Source of the DNA: Pseudomonas fluvialis
GTDB taxonomy: Bacteria; Pseudomonadota; Gammaproteobacteria; Pseudomonadales; Pseudomonadaceae
Length of the DNA: 64,000 nt
Assembly: GCF_002234375.1 (NCBI RefSeq)
Contig: NZ_NMQV01000024.1
Coordinates: forward strand, 1 to 64,000
Direction: 5' to 3'
A program made the translations under genes and the position numbers. Below, piece after piece: positions 8,994 through 16,469 of this stretch. How positions within the stretch are numbered: the first letter of the stretch is position 1; each line of letters begins with the position of its first letter. The notes under the pieces were generated by a model. The model saw only the letters and a program-made list of their open reading frames with translations, searched no databases and was not told the DNA's origin.

Positions 8994-9254
8994 TCACTCG
9001 CTGGTCTTGCCACCGGCTTCGTCGCACTGGGCTTGGGTCATCAGTTTGAAGCCCTGGCCCTTGCACTCGCCCTGGCCTTTGCAGGAGTTCTTGGCGGTCA
9101 TGCAGTCGTTCTGGCCCTTGCAGCCATTGACGCCGAAACACTTCACTTCTCCCGTTTGGGCATCTTGCATCGCCTGTGCCGGCAGGGTGTTGAAGAGGCT
9201 GGCTGCCATAAGGGCCAGGGCGGCACCGGTGACGGTGCTGGATTTTGTCGACAT
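8994..9254 (-). CDS. bufA: Bufferin-type copper-binding RiPP precursor (BufA/GigP-like)
   Basis: This 86-aa precursor has a Sec signal peptide (aa 1-28, ending LPAQA) and a small mature region with six cysteines at 39, 45, 51, 58, 64 and 77. Four fall in repeated Gly/Lys/Gln contexts (NGCKGQND, NSCKGQGECKGQGF). This is the pattern of periplasmic bufferin-type metallophores (six-Cys, BufA2-like subfamily), whose cysteines are converted by the DUF692 enzyme to copper-binding thiooxazoles. Neighbouring bufB and bufC support the call. A weak purine-rich ribosome-binding site precedes ATG 9254. It is divergent from the second ptrA-like gene, with a CopR-box-like site between them. Confidence 0.85.
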   Translation of the reverse strand: MSTKSSTVTGAALALMAASLFNTLPAQAMQDAQTGEVKCFGVNGCKGQNDCMTAKNSCKGQGECKGQGFKLMTQAQCDEAGGKTSE

Positions 9255-9422
9255 GGTGATGATCTCTCTTGGTCATATCGGGGCAGGCCGTGCGTGGCCC
9301 GTTCAGGGGAAGCATAGGCATAGCTGCCGAGCCTGCCTTTCCAGGCGACCCGCAAGGCATCGGAAAGGCATAGACAGACACTACCGAGCGGGCGGGATGC
9401 TCGACAAGCAGGAAATGGCTAC

Positions 9423-9439
9423 CTGACAGAACTGTAATT
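9423..9439 (+). promoter_or_regulatory. CopR-box-like site, second ptrA-like gene
   Basis: CTGACAGAACTGTAATT is nearly palindromic (TGACAG-AA-CTGTAA). CTGACAGGG starts 31 bases downstream of the motif start and TAAGGT (9472-9477) 49 bases downstream, the same spacing as at 2372. The site lies about 170 bases from the divergent bufA start, so it might act in both directions. Confidence 0.65.
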
Positions 9440-9540
9440 TCCGGCTCAGGCTTCTGACAGGGCGCCCTGGCTAAGGTGACGACGAACCCGATGCTCGGCC
9501 TCGGTTGCAAGAGGCTTACCCAACCCAAGAGGAACTCTAG

Positions 9541-9747
9541 ATGAAAACGCTCAAAGTACTGTTCGCTGTGACCGCTCTCAGTGTTTCCGGCCTGGCCATG
9601 GCCGAGGGCGGTGCGGATCGGACGTTTGCGCGCATGGAGCAGGCCCGCCAGGCATCCATGGAAACCTATCAGGTCGCTCAGCAGCAAAAGGACGAGGCAC
9701 CGGTCGCCAGTGAGCACGACAAGCAGCCTGGGCATGCCAACTGCTGA
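9541..9747 (+). CDS. PtrA-like small periplasmic protein
   Basis: This 68-aa secreted protein has a signal peptide ending GLAMA and a mature start EGGADRTFARMEQARQAS, the conserved N-terminus of P. aeruginosa PtrA. PtrA is a copper-inducible small protein reported to repress type III secretion genes. The tail is short and ends in HANC. GAGGAAC gives a good ribosome-binding site. It sits between a CopR-box promoter and the copAB genes. Its role here is unknown; length and N-terminus make it a closer PtrA match than the 119-aa protein at 2516. Confidence 0.75.
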   Translation: MKTLKVLFAVTALSVSGLAMAEGGADRTFARMEQARQASMETYQVAQQQKDEAPVASEHDKQPGHANC

Positions 9748-9753
9748 GCCAAG

Positions 9754-9770
9754 CTGACAGAAATGTAATC
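9754..9770 (+). promoter_or_regulatory. CopR-box-like site upstream of copAB
   Basis: CTGACAGAAATGTAATC differs at only two positions from the site at 9423. It lies 163 bases upstream of the copA (oxidase) start. A possible -10 is CATACT at 9798-9803. It would drive copA-copB-cytochrome-copG. Confidence 0.6.
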
Positions 9771-9932
9771 ACCCTGAGGGGTGAGATATGGCAGTTTCAT
9801 ACTGCTCGTCGCCACAGTGTCCTGCGCACTGGCGAGCGAGCAAGTATCGAGGGGAAACCCGCTGCAACTGATGTCGAAAAAAATCCGACGCCGGTCCTGA
9901 TAGTTCCGGCTCACCTGACTGGACGCAATGGC

Positions 9933-11729
9933 ATGCAAAGCAAAACCACAAGACGAACCTTCGTCAAAGGCCTGGCCGCCACCGGTATTCTGGGCGGACT
10001 GGACATGTGGCGCACGCCGGTCTGGGCCGTGACCAGCCCCGGCCAGCCCAACGTGCTGAGTGGCACGGATTTCGATCTGTTTATCGGGGAAACCCCGGTA
10101 AACATCACGGGGGCGGCGCGTACCGCCATGACCATCAATGGCTCGCTGCCCGGACCGATCTTGCGCTGGCGGGAGGGCGACACGGTCACCCTGCGCGTGC
10201 GCAACCGGCTCAGGGAGGATACCTCCATCCATTGGCACGGCATGATCCTGCCCGCCAACATGGACGGCGTGCCCGGCCTGAGCTTCCATGGCATCGCTCC
10301 CGACGGGATGTACGAGTACCGCTTCAAGGTCAACCAGAACGGTACCTACTGGTACCACAGCCACTCCGGCCTGCAGGAGCAGGTGGGGGTCTACGGCGCC
10401 CTGGTGATCGACGCGAAAGAGCCTGAGCCGTTCAGCTACGACCGCGACTACGTGGTGTTGCTGAGCGACTGGACCGATGAGAACCCCGCTCGTGTCCTGG
10501 CCAAGCTGAAGAAGCAGTCGGACTACTACAACCAGCACAAGCGCACCGTCGGCGACTTCATCGATGACGTGAGCGAGATGGGCTGGTCGGCCGCGGTCGC
10601 CGATCGCAAGATGTGGGCCGAGATGAAGATGAGCCCCACCGACCTCGCCGACGTCAGTGCCTACACCTATACCTACCTGATGAACGGCCAGGCGCCGGAC
10701 GGCAACTGGACCGGCCTCTTCAAGCCGGGCGAGAAGCTCCGCCTGCGCTTCATCAATGCCTCGGCCATGACCTACTTCGACGTGCGCATCCCGGGCCTGA
10801 AGATGACGGTAGTGGCGGCCGACGGGCAGTACGTCAAACCGGTCAGCGTCGACGAGTTCCGTATCGCCGTGGCCGAAACTTACGATGTCATAGTCGAGCC
10901 CGAGAGCGAGCAGGCCTACACCCTCTTCGCGCAATCCATGGACCGTACCGGCTATGCCCGCGGCACCCTGGCGGTGCGCGAGGGCCTGAGCGCGCCGGTA
11001 CCGTCGCCTGACCCGCGTCCGCTGATCTCTATGGCGGACATGGGCATGGATCACGGCAGCATGGGTGGCATGGATCATGGCGCCACGCAGGGCGGTATGG
11101 ACCATAGCCAGATGAGCGGCATGGACCATGGCAGCATGGCCGGTATGGATCACAGCCAGATGGCCGGCATGGATCATTCCGCAATGGCCGGCATGGGCGG
11201 CGCGATGCAGTCGCACCCGGCCTCCGAGACCGACAATCCGCTGGTCGACATGCAGACCATGACGCCGGTGCCCAAGCTGAGCGACCCGGGCATCGGCCTG
11301 CGCGACAACGGGCGGCGGGTCCTGACCTACGCGGATTTGCGCAGCACCTTCCCCGACCCCGATGGCCGCGAACCGGGGCGCACCATCGAACTGCACCTCA
11401 CCGGGCACATGGAGAAGTTCTCCTGGTCGTTCGACGGCATCAAGTTCTCCGATGCCGAACCGCTGCGCCTCAAGTATGGCGAGCGGCTGCGTATCACCCT
11501 GGTCAACGACACCATGATGACCCACCCCATCCATCTGCATGGCATGTGGAGCGACCTGGAAGACGAAAACGGCAACTTCCTGGTGCGCAAGCACACCATC
11601 GACATGCCGCCGGGCTCGAAGCGCAGCTACCGCGTGACGGCCGATGCCCTGGGTCGCTGGGCCTACCACTGCCACCTGCTGCTGCACATGGAAATGGGCA
11701 TGCTCCGTGAAGTGCGGGTGGACGAGTAA
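9933..11729 (+). CDS. copA: Multicopper oxidase CopA/PcoA (copper resistance)
   Basis: This 598-aa periplasmic oxidase probably converts Cu(I) to less toxic Cu(II). It has a twin-arginine signal (TRRTFVKG, aa 6-13). N-terminal copper motifs are SIHWHGM and YWYHSHSG; C-terminal motifs are HPIHLHGMW and YHCHLLLHMEMGM, giving the type 1, 2 and 3 sites. Between cupredoxin domains lies a Met/His-rich tract with six MDH repeats (about aa 370-425). CopB follows 12 bases later. Ribosome binding at ATG 9933 looks weak. The symbol is shared by convention with the P-type ATPase. Confidence 0.95.
   Translation: MQSKTTRRTFVKGLAATGILGGLDMWRTPVWAVTSPGQPNVLSGTDFDLFIGETPVNITGAARTAMTINGSLPGPILRWREGDTVTLRVRNRLREDTSIHWHGMILPANMDGVPGLSFHGIAPDGMYEYRFKVNQNGTYWYHSHSGLQEQVGVYGALVIDAKEPEPFSYDRDYVVLLSDWTDENPARVLAKLKKQSDYYNQHKRTVGDFIDDVSEMGWSAAVADRKMWAEMKMSPTDLADVSAYTYTYLMNGQAPDGNWTGLFKPGEKLRLRFINASAMTYFDVRIPGLKMTVVAADGQYVKPVSVDEFRIAVAETYDVIVEPESEQAYTLFAQSMDRTGYARGTLAVREGLSAPVPSPDPRPLISMADMGMDHGSMGGMDHGATQGGMDHSQMSGMDHGSMAGMDHSQMAGMDHSAMAGMGGAMQSHPASETDNPLVDMQTMTPVPKLSDPGIGLRDNGRRVLTYADLRSTFPDPDGREPGRTIELHLTGHMEKFSWSFDGIKFSDAEPLRLKYGERLRITLVNDTMMTHPIHLHGMWSDLEDENGNFLVRKHTIDMPPGSKRSYRVTADALGRWAYHCHLLLHMEMGMLREVRVDE
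11045..11205 (+). repeat. Met/His repeat tract inside multicopper oxidase
   Basis: Six imperfect units of the type G-M-D-H-(G/S)-x-M lie in tandem between the oxidase domains. The repeated DNA unit is about 21-24 bases. Such tracts bind several copper ions and can vary in copy number between strains. Confidence 0.7.
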
Positions 11730-11741
11730 AGGAGATAACCG

Positions 11742-12824
11742 ATGAACAATTTACCCAAGCGCCGCGCCCTGCTCGCGCTGGCCGTGTCGCTGGGCGCCCT
11801 GGGCAGCGGCGCCGCCCTGGCGGCGGAAATGGATCATGCGGCCATGGGCCACGGCAGCATGCCGATGGATCACAGCCAGATGAACCATGGCGCTGCCCAG
11901 GCACCGATGAAGGGCATGGACCACAGCCAAATGAACCACGGCGCCATGGATCATTCCCAGATGAACCATGGTCCTGCTCAGGCCCCGATGAAGGACATGG
12001 ACCACGGCCAGATGAACCATGGCGCCATGCCGGGGCAGATGAAAGGGATGGATCATGGAGGCATGGATCACTCCCAGATGAACCATGGTTCTGCCGAGGC
12101 GCCGCGAACCACCAGCCGTACGCCCATTCCGGTGCTGACCGACGCCGACCGTCAGGCGGCGTTTCCGCCGTTACCCGGCCATTCGGTGCATGACAGTGGC
12201 CTGAACAGCTTCTTCCTGCTCGATCAGCTCGAATACCAGGATGCCGATGAGGGCAGCACCCTGGCCTGGGCAGCCTCCGGCTGGGTGGGTGGCGACATCG
12301 ACCGGCTCTGGTTCCGTTCAGAAGGTGAACGCACCAACGGCGTCACCGAGGATGCTGAGCTGCAGCTACTGTATGGGCACTCGATCGGACCCTGGTGGGA
12401 TGTTGTCGCTGGTGTCCGCCAGGACTTCAAGCCCGAATCACCGCAGACCTGGGCGGCCTTCGGCGTGCAGGGCATGGCGCTCTATGCCTTCGAGACCGAG
12501 GCCACCGCCTTCGTCGGCGAGAACGGCCAGACCGCGGCTCGCCTGGAGGGTGAGTACGACATTCTGCTGACCAACCGGCTGATTCTGCAGCCCACCGCCG
12601 AAGTGAATTTCTATGGCAAGAACGACCCCGAGCGGGGCGTCGGTTCGGGGCTGGCCAACACCGAGCTGGGCTTGCGCCTGCGCTACGAAATCGTCCGTCA
12701 GTTCGCGCCCTATATCGGCGTGTCCTGGAACCGTGTCTATGGCAACACCTCAGATATGGCGCGTGACGAAGGTGGAGACAAGGAAGAGGCGCGTCTGGTC
12801 GCCGGTGTTCGGATGTGGTTTTGA
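11742..12824 (+). CDS. copB: Outer-membrane copper-resistance protein CopB/PcoB
   Basis: This 360-aa protein has an N-terminal signal peptide (cleavage near GAALA|AEM), a Met/His-rich tract with seven MDH and five MNHG units (about aa 28-118), and a C-terminal beta-barrel domain. The barrel part has alternating strands ([38 protein letters not shown]) and ends in the outer-membrane signature VRMWF. It acts with CopA in periplasmic copper tolerance, probably by copper binding or passage at the outer membrane. AGGAGATAACC precedes ATG 11742, 12 bases after copA. Confidence 0.92.
   Translation: MNNLPKRRALLALAVSLGALGSGAALAAEMDHAAMGHGSMPMDHSQMNHGAAQAPMKGMDHSQMNHGAMDHSQMNHGPAQAPMKDMDHGQMNHGAMPGQMKGMDHGGMDHSQMNHGSAEAPRTTSRTPIPVLTDADRQAAFPPLPGHSVHDSGLNSFFLLDQLEYQDADEGSTLAWAASGWVGGDIDRLWFRSEGERTNGVTEDAELQLLYGHSIGPWWDVVAGVRQDFKPESPQTWAAFGVQGMALYAFETEATAFVGENGQTAARLEGEYDILLTNRLILQPTAEVNFYGKNDPERGVGSGLANTELGLRLRYEIVRQFAPYIGVSWNRVYGNTSDMARDEGGDKEEARLVAGVRMWF
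11829..12095 (+). repeat. Met/His tandem repeats in copB
   Basis: The coding DNA repeats units for MDHSQMNHG with short APMKG/AQAP spacers. Five MNHG units are present. The repetitive DNA invites slippage and copy-number change. Confidence 0.7.
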
Positions 12825-12833
12825 GAGCCTGAT

Positions 12834-13658
12834 ATGAAAAGAACAATTGTGACCCTGGTGGCGGCAGGAGCGGTCGGTAGCGTTGCGCTACTGGCTGGGG
12901 CCTATTCCGGCCTGGTCAACGTCGGCGCCGACGATCCCCATTTCCCGGCCGTGCACGCCTTCCTCACGATGGCGCGTGATCGCTCCATAGAAGTCCGCTC
13001 GCGGAACATCGAGGTGCCCAAACTGGACGACGAGGCGCTGATCCGTGCGGGTGCCGGCAACTACAACGCTATGTGCATCGGTTGTCATCTGGCGCCGGGC
13101 GTGGCCAAGACTGAGCTGAGCCAGGCGCTCTATCCGGCGCCCCCCAATCTGTCCGAGGTCGGTATCGATGGCAGTCCGGCCGCCACCTTCTGGGTCATCA
13201 AGCACGGCATCAAGGCCAGTGGCATGCCGGCCTGGGGCACCAGCATGGGTGACGAGTACATCTGGGGCATGGTCGCCTTCATCAACCAGATGCCCGGGAT
13301 GGACGCCGCGCAATACCAGGCCCTGGTGGCATCCAGCAGCGGTCACCAGCATGGCGGTGGCGAAAGCCGGATGCACAACCATGAAGGGCAGCATGGCGAC
13401 AACAAGCCGGGCCATCATGACGGTGCAGCTGCAGGCGAGGGTCACCATGGTTCTGGGGCTGCAGAAGCAGCACCTGGACACCATGATGCGGCTGCAGATC
13501 ACCATGGTGGTGCGGCCTCCGGCACCGATCCTCACGCAGAGAATGCTTCCACTGAGGATACGGGCGGCTCCGGTGCTCATCATGCGGAGCAACCCCCGAA
13601 AACCGCCCCCAAGACCCACACTCACAGTGATGGCAAGGAGCACGTACATGAAGGTTAA
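12834..13658 (+). CDS. Membrane-anchored c-type cytochrome with long His-rich tail
   Basis: This 274-aa protein has an N-terminal hydrophobic segment (about aa 5-25), a cytochrome c domain with haem motif CIGCH at aa 81-85, and a candidate axial Met in KASGMPAWG (about aa 130). After about aa 165 the chain becomes a low-complexity His/Gly/Glu-rich tail with many HH pairs, ending KEHVHEG, which looks metal-binding. It starts 9 bases after copB and overlaps the copG start. It may pass electrons to or from the copper oxidase or CopG; that link is inference. Confidence 0.85.
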   Translation: MKRTIVTLVAAGAVGSVALLAGAYSGLVNVGADDPHFPAVHAFLTMARDRSIEVRSRNIEVPKLDDEALIRAGAGNYNAMCIGCHLAPGVAKTELSQALYPAPPNLSEVGIDGSPAATFWVIKHGIKASGMPAWGTSMGDEYIWGMVAFINQMPGMDAAQYQALVASSSGHQHGGGESRMHNHEGQHGDNKPGHHDGAAAGEGHHGSGAAEAAPGHHDAAADHHGGAASGTDPHAENASTEDTGGSGAHHAEQPPKTAPKTHTHSDGKEHVHEG

Positions 13659-14103
13659 AAGCAAAGCCGTGCGCCTGGCGGCCCTGACCGCCTTGTTCAG
13701 CATCACTGCCGTACAGGCCGCCGAGTCCATGACTATCGATGTGCACCGGGATGCCAATTGCGGCTGCTGCAAGAAGTGGATCTCGCATCTGGAAGCGAAC
13801 GGCTTCACGGTTGTCGACCACGTTGAAAGCGACATGGCCTCGGTGAAGCAGAAGCTGGGAGTCGCTCCTCGACTGGCGTCGTGCCATACCGCGGTGATTG
13901 ACGGCAAGTTCGTCGAAGGTCATGTGCCGGCCGCTCAGGTAGTCGAGCTCTCCAAGCGCAATGACTTGGTCGGTATCGCCGTTCCCGGGATGCCGGCGGG
14001 CTCTCCAGGAATGGAGGTCGGTAGCGTGCAGCATGCCTACCAAGTCATCGGTCTGACCAATGCGGGCACTGACCAGATCGTTGCTGAGTATCCCGGTCAG
14101 TAG
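13648..14103 (+). CDS. copG: DUF411 copper protein CopG
   Basis: This 151-aa secreted protein has a signal peptide ending AVQAA and a thioredoxin-like DUF411 domain with CGCC in DANCGCCKKW (about aa 34-37), plus a second Cys in ASCHTAVIDG and conserved EGHVPA. Family members bind a cysteine-bridged copper cluster and are proposed to be periplasmic copper oxidoreductases. ATG 13648 opens a proper signal peptide and overlaps the cytochrome stop by 11 bases; earlier in-frame starts only read through the cytochrome gene. Last intact gene of the copAB operon. Confidence 0.88.
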   Translation: MKVKSKAVRLAALTALFSITAVQAAESMTIDVHRDANCGCCKKWISHLEANGFTVVDHVESDMASVKQKLGVAPRLASCHTAVIDGKFVEGHVPAAQVVELSKRNDLVGIAVPGMPAGSPGMEVGSVQHAYQVIGLTNAGTDQIVAEYPGQ

Positions 14104-14129
14104 TACTCCGCGAGGCCAGTCACCGGATA

Positions 14130-14150
14130 GCCGGGAGCCTTTATCCCGGC
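14130..14150. terminator. Hairpin after copG
   Basis: GCCGGGA (14130-14136) pairs with TCCCGGC (14144-14150) 26 bases after the copG stop. There is no T-tract, so it is a weak terminator candidate. Confidence 0.4.
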
Positions 14151-14225
14151 GCGGTAGAGGGTGAGTCGGTTGCTGGAGCTATGATTTCTAAAGAAAGCCA
14201 TGGCGCATGGCTAAGGGAGAAGACG

Positions 14226-14365
14226 ATGTCACGTAATGCACTGATCGGAATCTGCATGGTTGCGGTGTCTCTCGGCGCCATCGCCCAAGATGATGCTGAG
14301 GACCACTCGGCCCACCATCCGGCCGATGCGCCAGCACCGCTGTTTCCTCTGCCTTACTCAGGTTC
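14226..14365 (+). pseudogene. 5' fragment of a secreted His-rich protein gene, truncated
   Basis: The sequence opens with AAGGGAG, ATG and a clean signal peptide (MSRNALIGICMVAVSLGAIA), followed by a His-rich mature start (DDAEDHSAHHPADAP). That looks like another copper-island secreted protein. The frame then runs, without sense, into the antisense of the leftward membrane-protein gene whose stop lies at 14366. I infer that an insertion or deletion at about 14340-14366 removed the 3' part. The original family cannot be named from 40 residues. Confidence 0.5.
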
Positions 14366-14635
14366 TTATCCATGGGCTGCCTCGCTATCACCGGGTTCAA
14401 GAGATTTCGCTTTCATCCAGGCAATCACTCTTCCGATGATGATGCTGGCCACTGCGGCTAGAGCAAACGGCATCACTCTGGTAATCAGCACAAGAGCAAG
14501 CGCGCCGGCAGTGCCGCCACCAGCGACAGCTCCAAGCACAGGGGCTCTGCGATACGCAGCGATGAGGCAACAAATGCAGTCAACCAAGAGCAGCAGCGCG
14601 CCGAGGTATAGCACTTCGAGTTCGGTTTTGATCAC
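14366..14635 (-). CDS. Small three-helix membrane protein, unknown function
   Basis: This 89-aa protein has three hydrophobic segments (about aa 8-28, 32-51 and 55-74) and a charged C-terminus. Its ATG overlaps the resolvase stop by 4 bases (ATGA), so it is translated as a unit with the resolvase. I do not recognise the family. It is probably cargo or an accessory gene of the same mobile element. Confidence 0.6.
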   Translation of the reverse strand: MIKTELEVLYLGALLLLVDCICCLIAAYRRAPVLGAVAGGGTAGALALVLITRVMPFALAAVASIIIGRVIAWMKAKSLEPGDSEAAHG

Positions 14636-15189
14636 GACTTGCTGGCCTGTTGGCGATACTTGTAGAGGGTGCTTCGGCTGATCTTCAGCGCCTTGCAGAT
14701 CTCGTCGGGCGTACGATTCTGATCACCTGCCAGGGCTTGTATCGCGGCAATCGTTTCTGGCGGCACACCAGGCCGCCCGCCTTGCCGCCCTCTGGCACGT
14801 GCCGCTTCGAGGCCGGCAAAGGTGCGTTCTCGAATCAGGTTTCTCTCGAACTCCGCCATCGCAGCGAAAACATGGAAAACCAGGCGGCCGGCAGCGCTGG
14901 TGGTGTCGATCTGTTCCTTCAGGCTTTCAAGGCCCACGCCAGTGGATTCGAGGTTGGCAGTGAGGCGCAGCAACTCGGACATCGAGCGGCCGAGGCGGTC
15001 AAGCCGCCAGACAACCAGAACATCGCCAGGTCTTGCAAATGCCAGCGCTTCATCAAGACCGGGGCGCGATGCTTTGGCACCACTCATCTTGTCGCTGAAG
15101 ATCCGCTCGCAACCGGCAGCGGTCAGCGCGTCATGCTGAAGATCGAGCTGCTGATCATCCCGTGATACTCGCGCGTACCCAATCTTCAT
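14632..15189 (-). CDS. tnpR: Tn3-family-type serine resolvase
   Basis: This 185-aa recombinase has the resolvase catalytic domain: the nucleophile Ser in GYARVSRDDQQ (aa 9), SGAKASRPG, the Arg-rich motif WRLDRLGRS, and the E-helix AEFERNLIRERT. A C-terminal helix-turn-helix for site binding follows (DEICKALKISRSTLYKY). ATG 15189 fits the family N-terminus better than the in-frame ATG at 15210. An AT-rich dyad upstream (15218-15258) may be part of the res site. No transposase gene or recognisable 38-bp terminal repeats are visible, so the element is incomplete. Confidence 0.88.
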   Translation of the reverse strand: MKIGYARVSRDDQQLDLQHDALTAAGCERIFSDKMSGAKASRPGLDEALAFARPGDVLVVWRLDRLGRSMSELLRLTANLESTGVGLESLKEQIDTTSAAGRLVFHVFAAMAEFERNLIRERTFAGLEAARARGRQGGRPGVPPETIAAIQALAGDQNRTPDEICKALKISRSTLYKYRQQASKS

Positions 15190-15613
15190 TGTCCGAATTC
15201 TCGTCAGCATGGAATGTTTACGTATTTTGATTTAAAGACGAGTTTAAATCAATCGTAAGCGCTGACTATTGGGCGTCGGGAGAGGTAGCTGTACGTGTCC
15301 GTAAAACAACCGTTTTGGAGATTGAGCCTTGAGTGTGGTTGCCCTGCGCGCTTCGTAACCATAAGCACCAGAGAGCTACCCAGAGGTGCCAGTAAGTCTA
15401 GGCAGCACCGGCCGATAGCGATTGACCTCAATAGTCCGCTTCCGGCCAAAAGCGGCCATTGATCATCAGCAAAATCAGGGGCTATTCACTTCTCTTAGAA
15501 ATGACTTTCTGGTTACCAATTGATATTGGCTTAATGGTTGGTGATTCACCCTATGCACGCTGAACAGCGCCATCGATAATCAGTCTTGTAACTTTGCCGA
15601 GTGGGGTGTCGAC
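15190..15613. other. Intergenic region between resolvase and CAP-domain gene
   Basis: No convincing gene lies here. It holds the AT-rich dyad described separately. A GC-rich repeat-like patch at about 15400-15465 (CCGCTTCCGGCC, AAAAGCGGCC) resembles the vestigial patch near 120-195. A short perfect inverted repeat, CCAAT/ATTGG, is at 15516-15529. The patch might mark the right boundary of the acquired DNA. Confidence 0.4.
15218..15258. promoter_or_regulatory. Res-like dyad upstream of the resolvase
   Basis: GATTTAAA (15229-15236) and TTTAAATC (15243-15250) are a perfect inverted repeat, with an outer TTACG (15218-15222) / CGTAA (15254-15258) pair. The position 30-70 bases upstream of the resolvase start, the AT richness and the nested symmetry fit a resolvase binding subsite. 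It may also hold the resolvase promoter. Confidence 0.5.
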
Positions 15614-16450
15614 ATGCGCTGGCTTGTTGGTTTGCTAATGCTTGGAGTGTGCAGCGCGGCTTCTGCTCAAGATGCGGATGAGGCGGCGCTGTTGGCTGCC
15701 GTCAATAGCTACCGCAGTGAGCCTCGCCTGTGTGCGCAGCAGGTGTTTGAGGCGTTGCCGCCGTTGTTCGCTGAGCAGCGTTTGCGTTTGGGGTTGCAGC
15801 CTGCAGGGGACTTGCAGGCGGAAGTGGCAGCCAAAGGCTATCCAATGGCCAGTGTGCAGGCGATCAGCCTCTCCGGGCCGCGCGATGTGCAGGGCGCCAT
15901 GCAGGCACTGCGTGACAGTTTTTGCTCGCTGCTACTTAGTCCGGAGTTTGTCGATTTTGCTTTGAGTCGTGAGGGGCGGGAGTGGCGTATTGTCTTGGCT
16001 CGCCCTCTATTGGCTAGCCGGTTGGATGCACCTCGTGTTGAAGGGGAGGCACTGTTGGTGCTGCTCAATAGCGCACGCAGCCAGGCACGCCAGTGTGGCG
16101 GGCAAGCGTTTGCCGCCGCCCCAGCGCTGCGCTGGAGTGCCGTGCTGGCAGGGGTGGCTGAGGGACATAGCCGGGCTATGGCCAATCGCAACTTCTTTGC
16201 GCATCGTGGTGAGGATGGCAGTATTCCCGGCGATCGCGTGGAGTTGGCTGGTTACAGTGCCAGTCTGGTGGGTGAAAACCTGGCGGCTGCCCTGGATAGC
16301 CCGCAGCGCGTGCTGCAAGCCTGGCTGGACAGCCCGGCACATTGCGCCAACCTGATGAATGCGCGTTTCCGCGAGGCTGGCATTGCCTATGCGGTCGATC
16401 CGAAAAGCGCGGCGGGTATCTATTGGACCGCGCTCTTTGCTGCGCCCTAG
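15614..16450 (+). CDS. Secreted CAP (SCP/PR1-like) domain protein
   Basis: This 278-aa protein has a signal peptide (ending AASAQ). An N-terminal region of about 120 residues contains paired cysteines, and a CAP domain fills the C-terminal half. CAP signatures are visible: SAVLAGVAEGHSRAMANRNFFAHRGEDG, VGENLAAA and VLQAWLDSPAHCANLMN. Bacterial CAP proteins are extracytoplasmic and mostly of unknown function. The N-terminal part looks like a diverged copy of the same fold without the signatures. The start has no strong ribosome-binding site; ATG 15614 is chosen for the signal peptide. Confidence 0.85.
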   Translation: MRWLVGLLMLGVCSAASAQDADEAALLAAVNSYRSEPRLCAQQVFEALPPLFAEQRLRLGLQPAGDLQAEVAAKGYPMASVQAISLSGPRDVQGAMQALRDSFCSLLLSPEFVDFALSREGREWRIVLARPLLASRLDAPRVEGEALLVLLNSARSQARQCGGQAFAAAPALRWSAVLAGVAEGHSRAMANRNFFAHRGEDGSIPGDRVELAGYSASLVGENLAAALDSPQRVLQAWLDSPAHCANLMNARFREAGIAYAVDPKSAAGIYWTALFAAP

Positions 16451-16469
16451 TGCTGTGTAGAGCGGGCGC

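Noticed and set aside
9678..11687. 669-codon minus-strand frame opposite copA
   Set aside because: It covers the multicopper oxidase gene in antisense and translates as low-complexity His/Val/Gly-rich sequence.
11829..12095. Tandem repeats considered as a CRISPR array
   Set aside because: The repeats are in frame, code for MDH/MNHG units and have no unique spacers of uniform length.
14632..15189. Complete Tn3-family transposon
   Set aside because: No transposase gene and no terminal repeats were found near the resolvase.
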